Assembly (NCBI GenBank): GCA_052390115.1
Contig: JBQTHE010000057.1
Coordinates: forward strand, 1-64,000
Direction: 5' to 3'
Origin: GCA-003244245 sp052390115
Lineage (GTDB): Bacteria; Actinomycetota; Actinomycetes; Mycobacteriales; Pseudonocardiaceae
DNA: 64,000 nucleotides
The position numbers were made by a program, and so were the translations under genes. The notes under the pieces were generated by a model, which saw nothing but the letters and a program-made list of their open reading frames with translations, searched no databases and was not told the origin of the DNA. Shown piece after piece: positions 32,533-41,058 of the stretch (the first letter of the stretch is position 1; every line of letters begins with the position of its first letter).

Positions 32533-33996
32533 CTACATGCCCTGCACGGGTGGCAGCGGGCCGACGGGACCAGGAAGTGGCCGACCGGCCCTCCGCCGAC
32601 GTGCTTGCCCGTAGCGTTCGTGAGCGGCCTGCTTGCTCACCCCAAGCGAGTGGCCGATCTCGGTCCATGGCGCGCCACGTGTCCGGGCCAGCCGTACCAG
32701 CCTGGCCCGCCACCGATCCACGACCCGAGCAAGAGTCTCCACCGCGGTCAAGGCCTCGAGTACCGGCTCCACCGGGCGCCCGTCTTTGGGCTGCTCGGTA
32801 CTCACCGGGGCGGGCCGCTCAGTGCTTGTGATGACATCCTGCGGGAGGTATCGCCCGAAGCGCTCCGCCGCGTGCAGCGCCTCGTAGGTCTGCCACGGCA
32901 ACGGCGTCGAGCGAGGGGGCGCACGTCGGGTGCGCGGCGAAGGAATGCGCTCACCCGGGTCGTTGGACAGCTCACCCTGAGACGGGAGCTTCAGGTACAC
33001 CCGGGTGGTGGTTCCCTGCGGGCTGGTGTGCTGCTGGACCAGGTCGGACAGGTAGCTGACCAGCAGGAGGCCACGGGTGTGCGGTCGGCTGGAGTCAGCC
33101 GGTTGGCCGACGAGGGGATCGACGGAGTGGCTCGTGTCCCGCACTTCGCAGTCCTGAACTTCGCAGTCCCGCACTTCGCATACGAGGTAGCCCCGCTCAA
33201 CCCAGATACACAGCGTGCCGGTCGGCCCGCCATGGACGAGGCTGTTCGCCGTCAGCTCACCGACGATCAGCTTGAGCTCCGCGTGATCGCCGTCAAGGCC
33301 GAGGCGAGTGGCCTGGTCGCTGGCGAACTGTCGAGCATGCGCCTGATTGGTGGCATCGAAGGTGAGGCTGGTGGCGGCTGCCGCCGTCAGGGGTTGGTCG
33401 TAGCCAGCGACGACGCGCTCCGGCGCAGAGGCGGTGCTGACCCGCTCCCCGCTGGCATCGATCAGCAGTGGGTGGCAGGCCTGCGCATCGGCGAGAGTCT
33501 GCGGGCCCACTCTGTCGGCGTCATAGGGGCACAGGATGGTGACGGGCCGGCCGGCGAATGCGATATTGATCAACGCCTCGTGCTGGGCGCAGGCCGGGTA
33601 TTCCATAGCGGCGCGGCCGGCCCACCTGTGTTCGCCGATGATCCGGACCCGCCCGGAGGGGTGGGCGTCGGCGAAGGCTCGCAGCACGCTGGGGATGATC
33701 CGCCCCGGGTGCCGGCCGGCGCGGGTCATATCCAGCAGGCGCACCCGCCCGGCATCGGAGCCCAGTTCGGTAAGAATGAGCCGCAGGTTCGGGCCCGGCA
33801 CTGCGACGGCCACAGGTTCGCCGGCCGCCAGCGCGTCGCGGATGAACGACACCGTGCCTTTGAGGTACTCCGCGGTACCGCGGTAGAAGAACGCCGAGTG
33901 TACAAACTCGTCGGCGGAGCGAGAACCGACCACACTCACCACCTCGTCTCGATGCGACCAGCAACGTGTGCCTGCCGACGGATCGGCAGGCACCAT
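32533..33996 (-). CDS. MEDS-HATPase anti-sigma-like regulator with extra C-terminal HTH
   Basis: A 487-residue protein in three parts. The MEDS domain (about 25-190) has FVHSAFFYRGTAEYLKGTVS and VAVAVPGPNLRLILTEL. The GHKL ATPase (about 210-345) has LKLIVGELTANSLVHGGPTG and TRGLLLVSYLSDLVQQH; an odd short repeat (EVRDCEVQDCEVRD) lies inside it. The HTH (about 410-475) has PWTEIGHSLGVSKQAAHERY and is shared with the small HTH protein at 19.5 kb. ATG 33996 has GGGGCGAGG upstream; GTG at 33933 or 33939 would give a shorter N-terminus nearer to the family. Function: sensing and sigma-factor control, with a fused DNA-binding end. Confidence 0.8.
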   Translation of the reverse strand: MVPADPSAGTRCWSHRDEVVSVVGSRSADEFVHSAFFYRGTAEYLKGTVSFIRDALAAGEPVAVAVPGPNLRLILTELGSDAGRVRLLDMTRAGRHPGRIIPSVLRAFADAHPSGRVRIIGEHRWAGRAAMEYPACAQHEALINIAFAGRPVTILCPYDADRVGPQTLADAQACHPLLIDASGERVSTASAPERVVAGYDQPLTAAAATSLTFDATNQAHARQFASDQATRLGLDGDHAELKLIVGELTANSLVHGGPTGTLCIWVERGYLVCEVRDCEVQDCEVRDTSHSVDPLVGQPADSSRPHTRGLLLVSYLSDLVQQHTSPQGTTTRVYLKLPSQGELSNDPGERIPSPRTRRAPPRSTPLPWQTYEALHAAERFGRYLPQDVITSTERPAPVSTEQPKDGRPVEPVLEALTAVETLARVVDRWRARLVRLARTRGAPWTEIGHSLGVSKQAAHERYGQARRRRAGRPLPGPVGPLPPVQGM

Positions 33997-34101
33997 CACC
34001 GCGCCTCGCCCCGCTACCCAGAGTAGGTAGTGAACCCGCCAGTTACAACCCGATTGACGTTGCTCACAGCAAGTTGCGACCAAAAATCTGATCAAGCACC
34101 C

Positions 34102-34163
34102 GCATTCAGCGGGCTGAACGGGGTAAATCGGGTGCCGATAACCCCGCTCAGCCCGCTGAACGT
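34102..34163. repeat. Palindromic repeat, family A copy 4
   Basis: Left arm 34102-34123 and right arm 34142-34163, 22 bases each with three mismatches between them, and an 18-base centre. Arm sequence is of family A (GCATTCAGCGGGCTGAACGG). It lies between the divergent MEDS gene and carbonic anhydrase gene. Confidence 0.87.
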
Positions 34164-34255
34164 GGGCGGTGACGGTCCGTCGAGCCGGGGCCGGGGGTGG
34201 GGTGGCTTAGGATTCGCCTTTCAGCGCAACGTTGATCGCAGTGAAGGAGGCGGCC

Positions 34256-34756
34256 GTGACGGCGATCGAGGACCTGGTGGATCGCAACACGCTTCGCGCG
34301 GGTAGCGGGCCCGGCGTGCTGCCGTCCCCGCCCAGCCTGGGTATCGCATTGGTGGCCTGCATGGACGCCCGGATCGACCCGGTCCACCTGCTCGGCCTGC
34401 GACCGGGCGAGGCACACGTGATCCGCAACGCGGGTGGCGTCGTCACTGACGACGTCATTCGCTCCCTGGCGGTCAGCCAACGAAAGCTGGGCACCACCGA
34501 GGTGATGCTGCTGCACCACACCAAGTGCGGGATGGCGACGTTCACCGACGAGGACTTCTGGTCCGAACTGCAGGAGGTCACCGGCCTGCGGCCGACCTGG
34601 GCGGTCGGGACATTCCGCGACGCCGAGTCCGACGTGCGGCAGTCGATGGAACAGGTTCGGCGCAGCCCCTTCCTGGCGAACACTACGGCGGTGCGTGGCT
34701 TCGTGGTGGATGTCGAGACCGGCGATCTCGCCGAGGTACCGCCGTCAAACCCGTGA
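34256..34756 (+). CDS. Beta-class carbonic anhydrase
   Basis: Interconverts CO2 and bicarbonate. The 166-residue protein has the zinc ligands of beta-CAs: Cys in ACMDARIDPVHLLGL and the His/Cys pair in HHTKCGMATF, with the NAGGVVTDDVIRSL segment between. The GTG at 34256 has GAAGGAGG six bases upstream. Its stop overlaps the mutY GTG (GTGA), so the two are coupled. A carbonic anhydrase also neighbours mutY in M. tuberculosis. Confidence 0.93.
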   Translation: MTAIEDLVDRNTLRAGSGPGVLPSPPSLGIALVACMDARIDPVHLLGLRPGEAHVIRNAGGVVTDDVIRSLAVSQRKLGTTEVMLLHHTKCGMATFTDEDFWSELQEVTGLRPTWAVGTFRDAESDVRQSMEQVRRSPFLANTTAVRGFVVDVETGDLAEVPPSNP

Positions 34757-35616
34757 ACGCTGCGAAACTGATTGCCTGGTTCGACACACACGCGCGCGAG
34801 CTGCCCTGGCGCGAGCCTGGCATCACACCGTGGGGTGTGCTGGTCAGCGAGGTCATGCTGCAGCAAACCCCGGTGCACCGCGTCGCCGGTGTGTGGACCG
34901 AGTGGGTAGCCCGCTGGCCCACACCTTCGAGCCTGGCCGCCGACACGCCCGGCGCCGCTGTTCGCGCCTGGGGAAAGCTGGGCTACCCACGGCGGGCGCT
35001 GCGGCTGCACGCGGCCGCCCTAGCCATCGCCTCGCAGCACGACGACGTCGTCCCCGCCGAGGTGGACGTACTGCTTAGGCTGCCCGGGGTCGGCGCCTAC
35101 ACCGCCCGAGCGGTAGCGGCCTTCGGGTACGGACACCGCGTGCCGGTGGTAGACACCAACGTCCGGCGGGTGGTTGCTCGTGCAGTGCACGGCATGGCCG
35201 ACCCCGCCGCGCCGTCGGTCTCCCGTGATCTGTCTGATGTGGATGGTGTACTGCCCGAGGCACAGGCCGCCCGGTTCTCTGCCGCGCTGATGGAGCTTGG
35301 CGCCGTGGTGTGCACCGCTCGCAACCCGCGCTGCACCGACTGTCCGGTAGCCGGCCAGTGCGCCTGGGTGCGCGCCGGCAAGCCCGCCGGACCTGTCGCG
35401 AGTCGATCCGGGCAACGCTTTGCCGGCACCGACCGCCAGGTGCGCGGGTTGCTGCTCGACGTACTGCGGGCAACAGCCGACCCCGTACCCCGGGCCCGGC
35501 TGGACGCGGTCTGGGTCGACGCCCAGCAGCGAGATCGGTGCCTGAGCTCGCTGCTCATCGACGGTCTCGTGGAGCAGACCTTCGACGACCGCTTCGTCCT
35601 GCCCGGGGAGCGCTGA
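34753..35616 (+). CDS. mutY: A/G-specific adenine DNA glycosylase MutY
   Basis: Removes adenine mispaired with 8-oxoguanine. The 287-residue protein has LPWREPGITPWGVLVSEVML (catalytic Glu33), the helix-hairpin-helix LLRLPGVGAYTARAVAAFG, catalytic Asp134 in VVDTNVRRV, and a 4Fe-4S cluster motif with four Cys in VCTARNPRCTDCPVAGQC. There is no C-terminal NUDIX-like domain, as in many actinobacterial MutY. GTG start coupled to the carbonic anhydrase gene. Confidence 0.94.
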   Translation: MNAAKLIAWFDTHARELPWREPGITPWGVLVSEVMLQQTPVHRVAGVWTEWVARWPTPSSLAADTPGAAVRAWGKLGYPRRALRLHAAALAIASQHDDVVPAEVDVLLRLPGVGAYTARAVAAFGYGHRVPVVDTNVRRVVARAVHGMADPAAPSVSRDLSDVDGVLPEAQAARFSAALMELGAVVCTARNPRCTDCPVAGQCAWVRAGKPAGPVASRSGQRFAGTDRQVRGLLLDVLRATADPVPRARLDAVWVDAQQRDRCLSSLLIDGLVEQTFDDRFVLPGER

Positions 35617-35644
35617 GCGGCCGCAGCGCCCGTAGGCTGGCTAC

Positions 35645-35965
35645 ATGGCCATCGTGAAGATCAACGCTATCGAGGTGCCGGAAGGCGCGGGTCCCGAACT
35701 GGAGCGCCGGTTCGCCGCCCGCCACGGCTCGGTGGAATCCGCCCCGGGCTTCCTGGGCTTCGAGCTGCTACGCCCCGTCGCCGGAGACGACCGGTACTTC
35801 GTCTACACCAAGTGGGAGACCGAGGAGCACTTCCAGGCCTGGCGCAACGGCCCGGCGATGGAAGCCCACTCCGGCGAACGAGCAAAGCCGGTAGCCACCG
35901 GCTCCTCCCTGCTCGAGTTCGAGGTAGTCCAGTCAGCCGAGCCGTCGCCCGGTAAGTCGGACTGA
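35645..35965 (+). CDS. mhuD: MhuD-like heme-degrading monooxygenase
   Basis: A 106-residue ABM-fold protein that would cleave heme to mycobilin-type products and release iron. The residues required in mycobacterial MhuD are at the same positions here: Asn7 (IVKINAI), Trp66 (FQAWRNGP) and His75 (MEAHSGE). The N-terminus IVKINAIEVPEGAGPELERR matches closely. It follows mutY by 28 bases, as in M. tuberculosis (Rv3589-Rv3592 region). Cytoplasmic; depends on a heme uptake route not seen here. Confidence 0.93.
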   Translation: MAIVKINAIEVPEGAGPELERRFAARHGSVESAPGFLGFELLRPVAGDDRYFVYTKWETEEHFQAWRNGPAMEAHSGERAKPVATGSSLLEFEVVQSAEPSPGKSD

Positions 35966-36019
35966 GCCGGGAAGTCGGCCTGCGCGCTGGTGATCGGGCG
36001 GCTCCGGCAGGGGGCCGGT

Positions 36020-36063
36020 GTGCACCAGAGCGGGACACAGCGTGCACCAGAGCCGGACATGCC
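36020..36063. repeat. 22-bp tandem repeat, two units
   Basis: GTGCACCAGAGCGGGACACA (first bases of unit 36020-36041) is followed directly by a second unit (36042-36063) with 18 of 22 positions identical. Rotated, it matches the 22-bp repeat at 44484-44571 at 17 of 22 positions. It lies between the convergent mhuD and clpC genes. Confidence 0.75.
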
Positions 36064-36073
36064 GGGAGGCGCG

Positions 36074-36117
36074 CACGAGGGGCCCCGATCCGGCGCTGCG
36101 GATCGGGGCCCCTCGTG
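36074..36117. terminator. Bidirectional terminator hairpin between mhuD and clpC
   Basis: CACGAGGGGCCCCGATCCG (36074-36092) and its perfect 19-bp complement (36099-36117) with a six-base loop. It lies between convergent genes 14 bases before the clpC stop. No T-run. Strong GC stem. Confidence 0.85.
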
Positions 36118-36130
36118 GTGTCGGTCAGGA

Positions 36131-38659
36131 TCAGTCCGCGTTTGAGGCGCTGTCTAGGTCGACTGGGAGTGCGTCAGGCACCCGCAAGGGCTTTGGCTCG
36201 CCGCGGAACGAGAACCTGACGTCCTCGGTCGGGCCCTCGCCATCCCAGTTCTCGGCGTCGACGATGACGATCTGCCCGGGCTCGATCTCGCCGAACAGGA
36301 TCTTCTCCGACAGTTGGTCCTCGATCTCACGCTGAATGGTCCGGCGCAGCGGCCGGGCTCCTAGCACAGGGTCGAACCCGCGCTTGGCCAGCAGCTTCTT
36401 GGCCAGGGTGGTGAGCTCCAGCTCCATGTCCTTGTTGCGCAGCTGAACCTCCACCCTGGCGATCATCAGATCCACCATCCTGATGATCTCGTCCTCGGTG
36501 AGCTGGTGGAAGACGATGGTGTCGTCGATCCGGTTGAGGAACTCCGGCCGGAAGTGCTTCTTGACCTCGTCGTTGACCTTGTTCTTCATCCGCTCGTAGT
36601 TCGAGCCGTCGTCATTGCCCACCGAGAAGCCCAGGCCCACGGCCTTGGAGATGTCCGACGTACCGAGGTTGGTAGTAAAAATGATCACAGTGTTCTTGAA
36701 GTCCACCGTGCGGCCTTGGCCGTCGGTGAGGCGGCCGTCCTCGAGCACCTGCAACAGGGTGTTGTACACCTCCTGGTGCGCCTTCTCGATCTCGTCGAAG
36801 AGCACCACCGAGAACGGCTTGCGGCGCACCTTCTCCGTGAGCTGACCGCCTTCCTCGTAACCCACGTATCCGGGAGGGGCACCGAAGAGCCGGGATGCGG
36901 TGTAGCGGTCATGGAACTCACCCATGTCGATCTGGATGAGTGAGTTGTCATCGCCGAACAGGAATTCCGCCAGCGCCTTGGACAGCTCGGTCTTACCCAC
37001 TCCGGAGGGGCCGGCGAAGATGAACGAACCCGACGGCCGCTTGGGATCCTTCAGGCCCGCACGGGTCCGGCGCATCGCCTTCGAAACAGCCTTGACCGCC
37101 TCATGCTGGCCGATGATCCGCTTGTGCAGCTCGTCTTCCATGCGCAGCAGCCGAGTGGTCTCCTCCTCGGTGAGCTTGAACACCGGGATGCCGGTCCAGT
37201 TCGCCAGTACCTCGGCGATCTGCTCGTCATCGACCTCGGCGACGACGTCGAGGTCACCGGCCTTCCACTGCTTCTCCCGCTCGGACTTCTTCACCAGCAG
37301 CTGCTTTTCCGAGTCCCGCAGCTTCGCGGCTTTCTCGAAGTCCTGGGCGTCGATGGCCGACTCCTTGTCCCGGCGCACCGCGGCGATCTTCTCGTCGAAT
37401 TCGCGCAGGTCCGGCGGAGCGGTCATCCGGCGGATTCGCATCCGGGCGCCGGCCTCGTCGATCAGGTCGATCGCCTTGTCCGGCAGGAACCGGTCGTTGA
37501 TGTAACGATCCGCCAGCGACGCGGCCGCCACCAGTGCGCTGTCGGTGATGGACACCCGGTGGTGCGCCTCGTAGCGGTCCCGCAGGCCCTTGAGGATCTC
37601 AATGGTGTGGTCGATCCCTGGCTCGCCGACCTGGATCGGCTGGAACCGGCGCTCCAGCGCCGGGTCCTTCTCGACGTGCTTGCGGTACTCGTCCAGCGTG
37701 GTCGCACCGATGGTCTGCAGCTCGCCACGGGCCAGCATCGGCTTGAGGATCGACGCGGCGTCGATCGCACCCTCCGCCGCACCGGCCCCGACCAGGGTGT
37801 GGATCTCGTCGATGAACAGGATGATGTCCCCGCGGGTACGGATCTCCTTGAGCACCTTCTTGAGGCGCTCCTCGAAGTCGCCGCGGTACCGGGAACCCGC
37901 CACCAGCGAGCCCAGGTCCAGGGTGTAGAGCTGCTTGTCCTTGAGCGTCTCGGGGACCTCGCCTTTGACCACCATCTGGGCCAGCCCCTCGACGACGGCG
38001 GTCTTACCCACGCCGGGCTCGCCGATCAGCACCGGGTTGTTCTTGGTGCGCCGGGACAGCACCTGCATGACCCGCTCGATCTCCTTGCCGCGCCCGATCA
38101 CCGGATCCAGCTTGCCCTCGCGGGCACTCGCGGTGAGGTTGCGCCCGAACTGATCCAGCACCAGCGAGGAAGACGGCGTGCCCTCACCGCGACCTGTGCC
38201 GGACTCGGCGGGCTCCTTGCCCTGGTAGCCCGACAGCAGCTGCAGCACCTGCTGACGCACCCGGTTGAGGTCGGCGCCAAGCTTGACCAGCACCTGGGCG
38301 GCCACGCCCTCGCCTTCCCGGATCAGCCCAAGCAGGATGTGCTCGGTACCGATGTAGTTGTGCCCGAGCTGCAGCGCCTCACGCAGCGACAGCTCCAGCA
38401 CCTTCTTGGCTCGTGGGGTGAACGGGATATGACCCGACGGCGCCTGCTGACCCTGGCCGATGATCTCCTCGACCTGCTGGCGCACCCCCTCCAAGGCGAT
38501 CCCCAACGATTCGAGGGCCTTAGCCGCGACACCCTCACCCTCGTGGATCAGGCCCAGCAGGATGTGCTCGGTGCCGATGTAGTTGTGGTTGAGCATCCTG
38601 GCCTCTTCCTGGGCCAGCACAACCACCCGCCTTGCGCGGTCGGTGAACCTCTCAAACAT
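36131..38659 (-). CDS. clpC: ATP-dependent Clp protease ATP-binding subunit ClpC
   Basis: AAA+ unfoldase that feeds proteins to ClpP. The 842-residue protein has the double N-terminal Clp repeat (NHNYIGTEHILLGLI near 25 and GHNYIGTEHILLGLI near 100), NBD1 with Walker A IGEPGVGKTAVVEG (about 210), the UVR-containing middle region (DFEKAAKLRDSEKQLL) and NBD2 with AGPSGVGKTELSK (about 553), and the YVGYEEGGQL pore loop. AGGAGTG precedes the ATG. It is the actinobacterial ClpC1 orthologue, probably essential. Regulation may use the direct repeat at 38764. Confidence 0.96.
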   Translation of the reverse strand: MFERFTDRARRVVVLAQEEARMLNHNYIGTEHILLGLIHEGEGVAAKALESLGIALEGVRQQVEEIIGQGQQAPSGHIPFTPRAKKVLELSLREALQLGHNYIGTEHILLGLIREGEGVAAQVLVKLGADLNRVRQQVLQLLSGYQGKEPAESGTGRGEGTPSSSLVLDQFGRNLTASAREGKLDPVIGRGKEIERVMQVLSRRTKNNPVLIGEPGVGKTAVVEGLAQMVVKGEVPETLKDKQLYTLDLGSLVAGSRYRGDFEERLKKVLKEIRTRGDIILFIDEIHTLVGAGAAEGAIDAASILKPMLARGELQTIGATTLDEYRKHVEKDPALERRFQPIQVGEPGIDHTIEILKGLRDRYEAHHRVSITDSALVAAASLADRYINDRFLPDKAIDLIDEAGARMRIRRMTAPPDLREFDEKIAAVRRDKESAIDAQDFEKAAKLRDSEKQLLVKKSEREKQWKAGDLDVVAEVDDEQIAEVLANWTGIPVFKLTEEETTRLLRMEDELHKRIIGQHEAVKAVSKAMRRTRAGLKDPKRPSGSFIFAGPSGVGKTELSKALAEFLFGDDNSLIQIDMGEFHDRYTASRLFGAPPGYVGYEEGGQLTEKVRRKPFSVVLFDEIEKAHQEVYNTLLQVLEDGRLTDGQGRTVDFKNTVIIFTTNLGTSDISKAVGLGFSVGNDDGSNYERMKNKVNDEVKKHFRPEFLNRIDDTIVFHQLTEDEIIRMVDLMIARVEVQLRNKDMELELTTLAKKLLAKRGFDPVLGARPLRRTIQREIEDQLSEKILFGEIEPGQIVIVDAENWDGEGPTEDVRFSFRGEPKPLRVPDALPVDLDSASNAD

Positions 38660-38763
38660 GTGCACTCCTGACTGCTGCGCCGTCGCACGGCCACACTGGT
38701 CATCGATCCTCGGCACGAGACAGGCCGTGTGACCACTGTAGCTGCCGGGCGATGAACACGGCG

Positions 38764-38789
38764 TTTCGAACTTCTGTTTCGAACCTCTG
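38764..38789. repeat. 13-bp direct repeat upstream of clpC
   Basis: TTTCGAACTTCTG is followed at once by TTTCGAACCTCTG, one mismatch in 13. Each copy contains the palindrome TTCGAA. It lies about 105 bases before the clpC start and may bind a stress regulator; it does not match a ClgR or HspR consensus as I know them. Confidence 0.55.
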
Positions 38790-38937
38790 CCCGACACCCG
38801 GTGCAACGTGCCGGCGCTGGTCAGGATTCCGAGAGCGGCACGCCGTCCGCTCAGAGTGAACGAGACGCCACCACTCTCGGGTGGTCCCGCTCCACCGACC
38901 GTGCTTCAAGGCCAACGCTACGGTATGTTGCCCGACG

Positions 38938-38956
38938 TTAGGTTAGGCAATCCTGA
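38938..38956 (+). promoter_or_regulatory. IdeR/DtxR iron box
   Basis: TTAGGTTAGGCAATCCTGA matches the 19-bp IdeR consensus (TTAGGTTAG-S-CTAACCTAA) perfectly in the left half and partly in the right half. It lies 61 bases before the FhuF-like gene. A second TTAAGGCAATC motif follows 26 bases on. It predicts repression by IdeR with iron. Confidence 0.72.
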
Positions 38957-39017
38957 ACGGGGAGCGCCTGAGACTGGGGCCAATTAAGGCAATCTCAAGT
39001 AAGGCAGGGAAGAGGCC

Positions 39018-39908
39018 GTGCCGCAAGCTGTGGTGCCTGCCGATTCGAGGGCGGCAGTGATCGGACCCTGCGCTGCGCACCCACTGGCCGCGTCGGTAGC
39101 GGCGGTGGACCGTGCGGTGGACTGGATGTCGTTCCGGATACTGGACACCCCCGGCACCCCATCAACCCTTCGTGGCGAGTGGACCGCCTGCGAACAGGCG
39201 CTGTCCGATCCCACCTGCTTCGCGCAGTGGCGCGCGGCACTCGCGCAACGGCTGGGGCAGCAGTACGCTCACGTGCCCGAGCAGACCACCGCCGCCCACG
39301 TGCTGCAGTGGTACCTGGGCATCCCGACCTACCTCGGCGCGATGCTGTTCCACTCCGCCCGGCGGGTGCCATCGCTGCAGCCGCACGAACTCGCCTTCCG
39401 GCTCGACCTAGCGTGGGTGCAGGAAGTGGCGCTGCGTCCCGGCCCGTTCTGGTGCCTACCGGGTGATCCCGACGCCGGACATCCCGACGCGACGCAGGTT
39501 CCCGACGAGGTAGCGCTGGCCGCCGTACTACGCCGCCAGATCGTGGCGCACGCCGCATGCTTCCTGAAGGTCTACGGGCCGCTGGTGCGCTTCGGACGCC
39601 GCACGCTGTGGGCCGCGGTGACCGACATGCTGGATGTCACCCTGCTGGTAGCGGGGCGCTCGTTCGGGTCAGCGCAGGCCGGTGCGACCGATGCGCGGCT
39701 GGTGCTTGCCGAGCGTGAGGAACCGCTCACCTCGGCGTCGACGATCTGCGAGGTGGCCGATGAGCACGGTCGCACACACTGGATCCGCCGGCGTGGCTGG
39801 TGCTGTTTCACTTACGCGCTGCCTGGGGTCGAGCATCCGTGCGCCAGCTGCCCGCGGGTGAGTGACGCCGAACGGGTCCGGATCCTGGGCATGCTCGACC
39901 CGAGCTGA
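39018..39908 (+). CDS. FhuF-like ferric siderophore reductase
   Basis: A 296-residue cytoplasmic iron reductase type. The 2Fe-2S site of FhuF is at the C-terminus: Cys262-Cys263 and Cys275-x2-Cys278 (GWCCFTYALPGVEHPCASCP). The rest is helical with many Trp/Arg. GTG start. The IdeR box upstream fits a role in releasing iron from an imported ferric siderophore. No siderophore synthesis or ABC importer genes are visible beside it. Confidence 0.85.
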   Translation: MPQAVVPADSRAAVIGPCAAHPLAASVAAVDRAVDWMSFRILDTPGTPSTLRGEWTACEQALSDPTCFAQWRAALAQRLGQQYAHVPEQTTAAHVLQWYLGIPTYLGAMLFHSARRVPSLQPHELAFRLDLAWVQEVALRPGPFWCLPGDPDAGHPDATQVPDEVALAAVLRRQIVAHAACFLKVYGPLVRFGRRTLWAAVTDMLDVTLLVAGRSFGSAQAGATDARLVLAEREEPLTSASTICEVADEHGRTHWIRRRGWCCFTYALPGVEHPCASCPRVSDAERVRILGMLDPS

Positions 39909-39963
39909 GCCGGTCACTGGCCTTATCTCCGGGTCCCATCCTCAGGCCCTATGTTCAGGCCCT

Positions 39964-40908
39964 GTGGAACCTGAGCCAGCGCCGAGACCACTGCCGGGCT
40001 GCCGGCTGCCGGCAGTGGTGGTCAATCCGATCAACCTCAACGATCTGACGCAAGTACGCATCCAGATCGTTAGCGTGTGCCGCGAGCTGGGATGGATCGA
40101 ACCGCTATGGCTGGAGACCAGCGTTGAGGACCCAGGTGTGGGTCAGGCCAAGGCCGCGCTGGCCGCCGGCGCCGAGGTCGTGCTCGCCTGCGGCGGGGAC
40201 GGCACGGTCCGTCACGTGGCACAGGTCCTCGCCGGATCGGGTACCGCGCTAGGCCTGCTGCCCACGGGGACCGCCAACCTCTTGGCCCGTAATCTCGCCG
40301 TGCCGCTGGACGACACGGCGGGCGCCACCCGGATTGCGTTGTCCGGGGACAGCCGCCCCATCGATATCGGCCGGGTGACCTTCGACGACCGCGCCGAGGA
40401 GGAGGTCTTCCTGGTGATGGCCGGGATGGGCTTCGACGCGGCGATCATGACCGGCGCGCACCGCGAGTCCAAGACCCGGCTGGGCGCGCTGGCGTACTTC
40501 ATCGCCGGAATGCGCGCGCTGCGCAGGCAGCGGATCAGCATCGTCCTCGCCGTAGACGGTCAGCCCGAGCTGCCCCGTCAGGTCCGGACGGTGGTGGTCG
40601 GCAACTGCGGCAAGCTGCTCGCCGGGCTGGTGCTGATGCCTGCGGCCAAAGTGGACGACGGGTTGCTGGACGTGGTGGCGATCGCGCCGAGGAGCATCCG
40701 GGGATGGCTGGCGGTGACGGCGCGGGTGCTGAGCCGCCGTCGTAGTGGCCACCGGATCGTGCAGCATTGGCAGGGCGGCACCGTCATCATCGCCGCGGAG
40801 ACGCCAGAGCAGGCCCAGCTCGACGGCGATCCGGTGGGCGAGGTGCGGATGTTGCGGATACGCGTCGACCCGGGTGCTCTGCTGGTCCGCGTCCGGGCTG
40901 GGAGTTGA
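39964..40908 (+). CDS. Diacylglycerol/sphingosine kinase-family lipid kinase
   Basis: A 314-residue DagK-type lipid kinase. The nucleotide-binding GGDGT motif (VLACGGDGTVRHVAQVLAGS) and GLLPTGTANLLARNL, and the VMAGMGFDAAIM segment are diagnostic. The C-terminal lobe has KLLAGLVLMPAAKVDDGLLD. GTG start at 39964. It likely phosphorylates a diacylglycerol-type lipid in membrane turnover. 55 bases after the FhuF-like gene. Confidence 0.92.
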   Translation: MEPEPAPRPLPGCRLPAVVVNPINLNDLTQVRIQIVSVCRELGWIEPLWLETSVEDPGVGQAKAALAAGAEVVLACGGDGTVRHVAQVLAGSGTALGLLPTGTANLLARNLAVPLDDTAGATRIALSGDSRPIDIGRVTFDDRAEEEVFLVMAGMGFDAAIMTGAHRESKTRLGALAYFIAGMRALRRQRISIVLAVDGQPELPRQVRTVVVGNCGKLLAGLVLMPAAKVDDGLLDVVAIAPRSIRGWLAVTARVLSRRRSGHRIVQHWQGGTVIIAAETPEQAQLDGDPVGEVRMLRIRVDPGALLVRVRAGS

Positions 40909-41058
40909 GTCGATCGCCGAAGCGAGCCGAGCGGAGCTCAACGCTCAATCGGGCACCATTGCGCAAACACATGAACCGCAGGCGAGGCTTGGGCGTTTAT
41001 TGAGATGCGAGCAGCACTGCCCGCAAGTCCTGCATGCTCAACGGAGGGGAGCCGTCCG

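Larger units (their letters stand above)
38660..39017. other. Divergent promoter region of clpC and the FhuF-like gene
   Basis: 358 bases without a supportable gene. It holds two 13-bp direct repeats (38764-38789) on the clpC side and an iron box (38938-38956) on the FhuF side. GGGAAGAGG precedes the GTG at 39018. Confidence 0.65.

Noticed and set aside
37103..38671. Open frame of over 500 codons antisense to clpC
   Set aside because: Shadow of the clpC codon pattern; His/Leu/Gln-rich with no family features or ribosome site.
41005..41058. Upstream start for the DUF2231 gene
   Set aside because: GGAGGGGAG lies just before the ATG at 41059; the longer N-terminus is not family-like.
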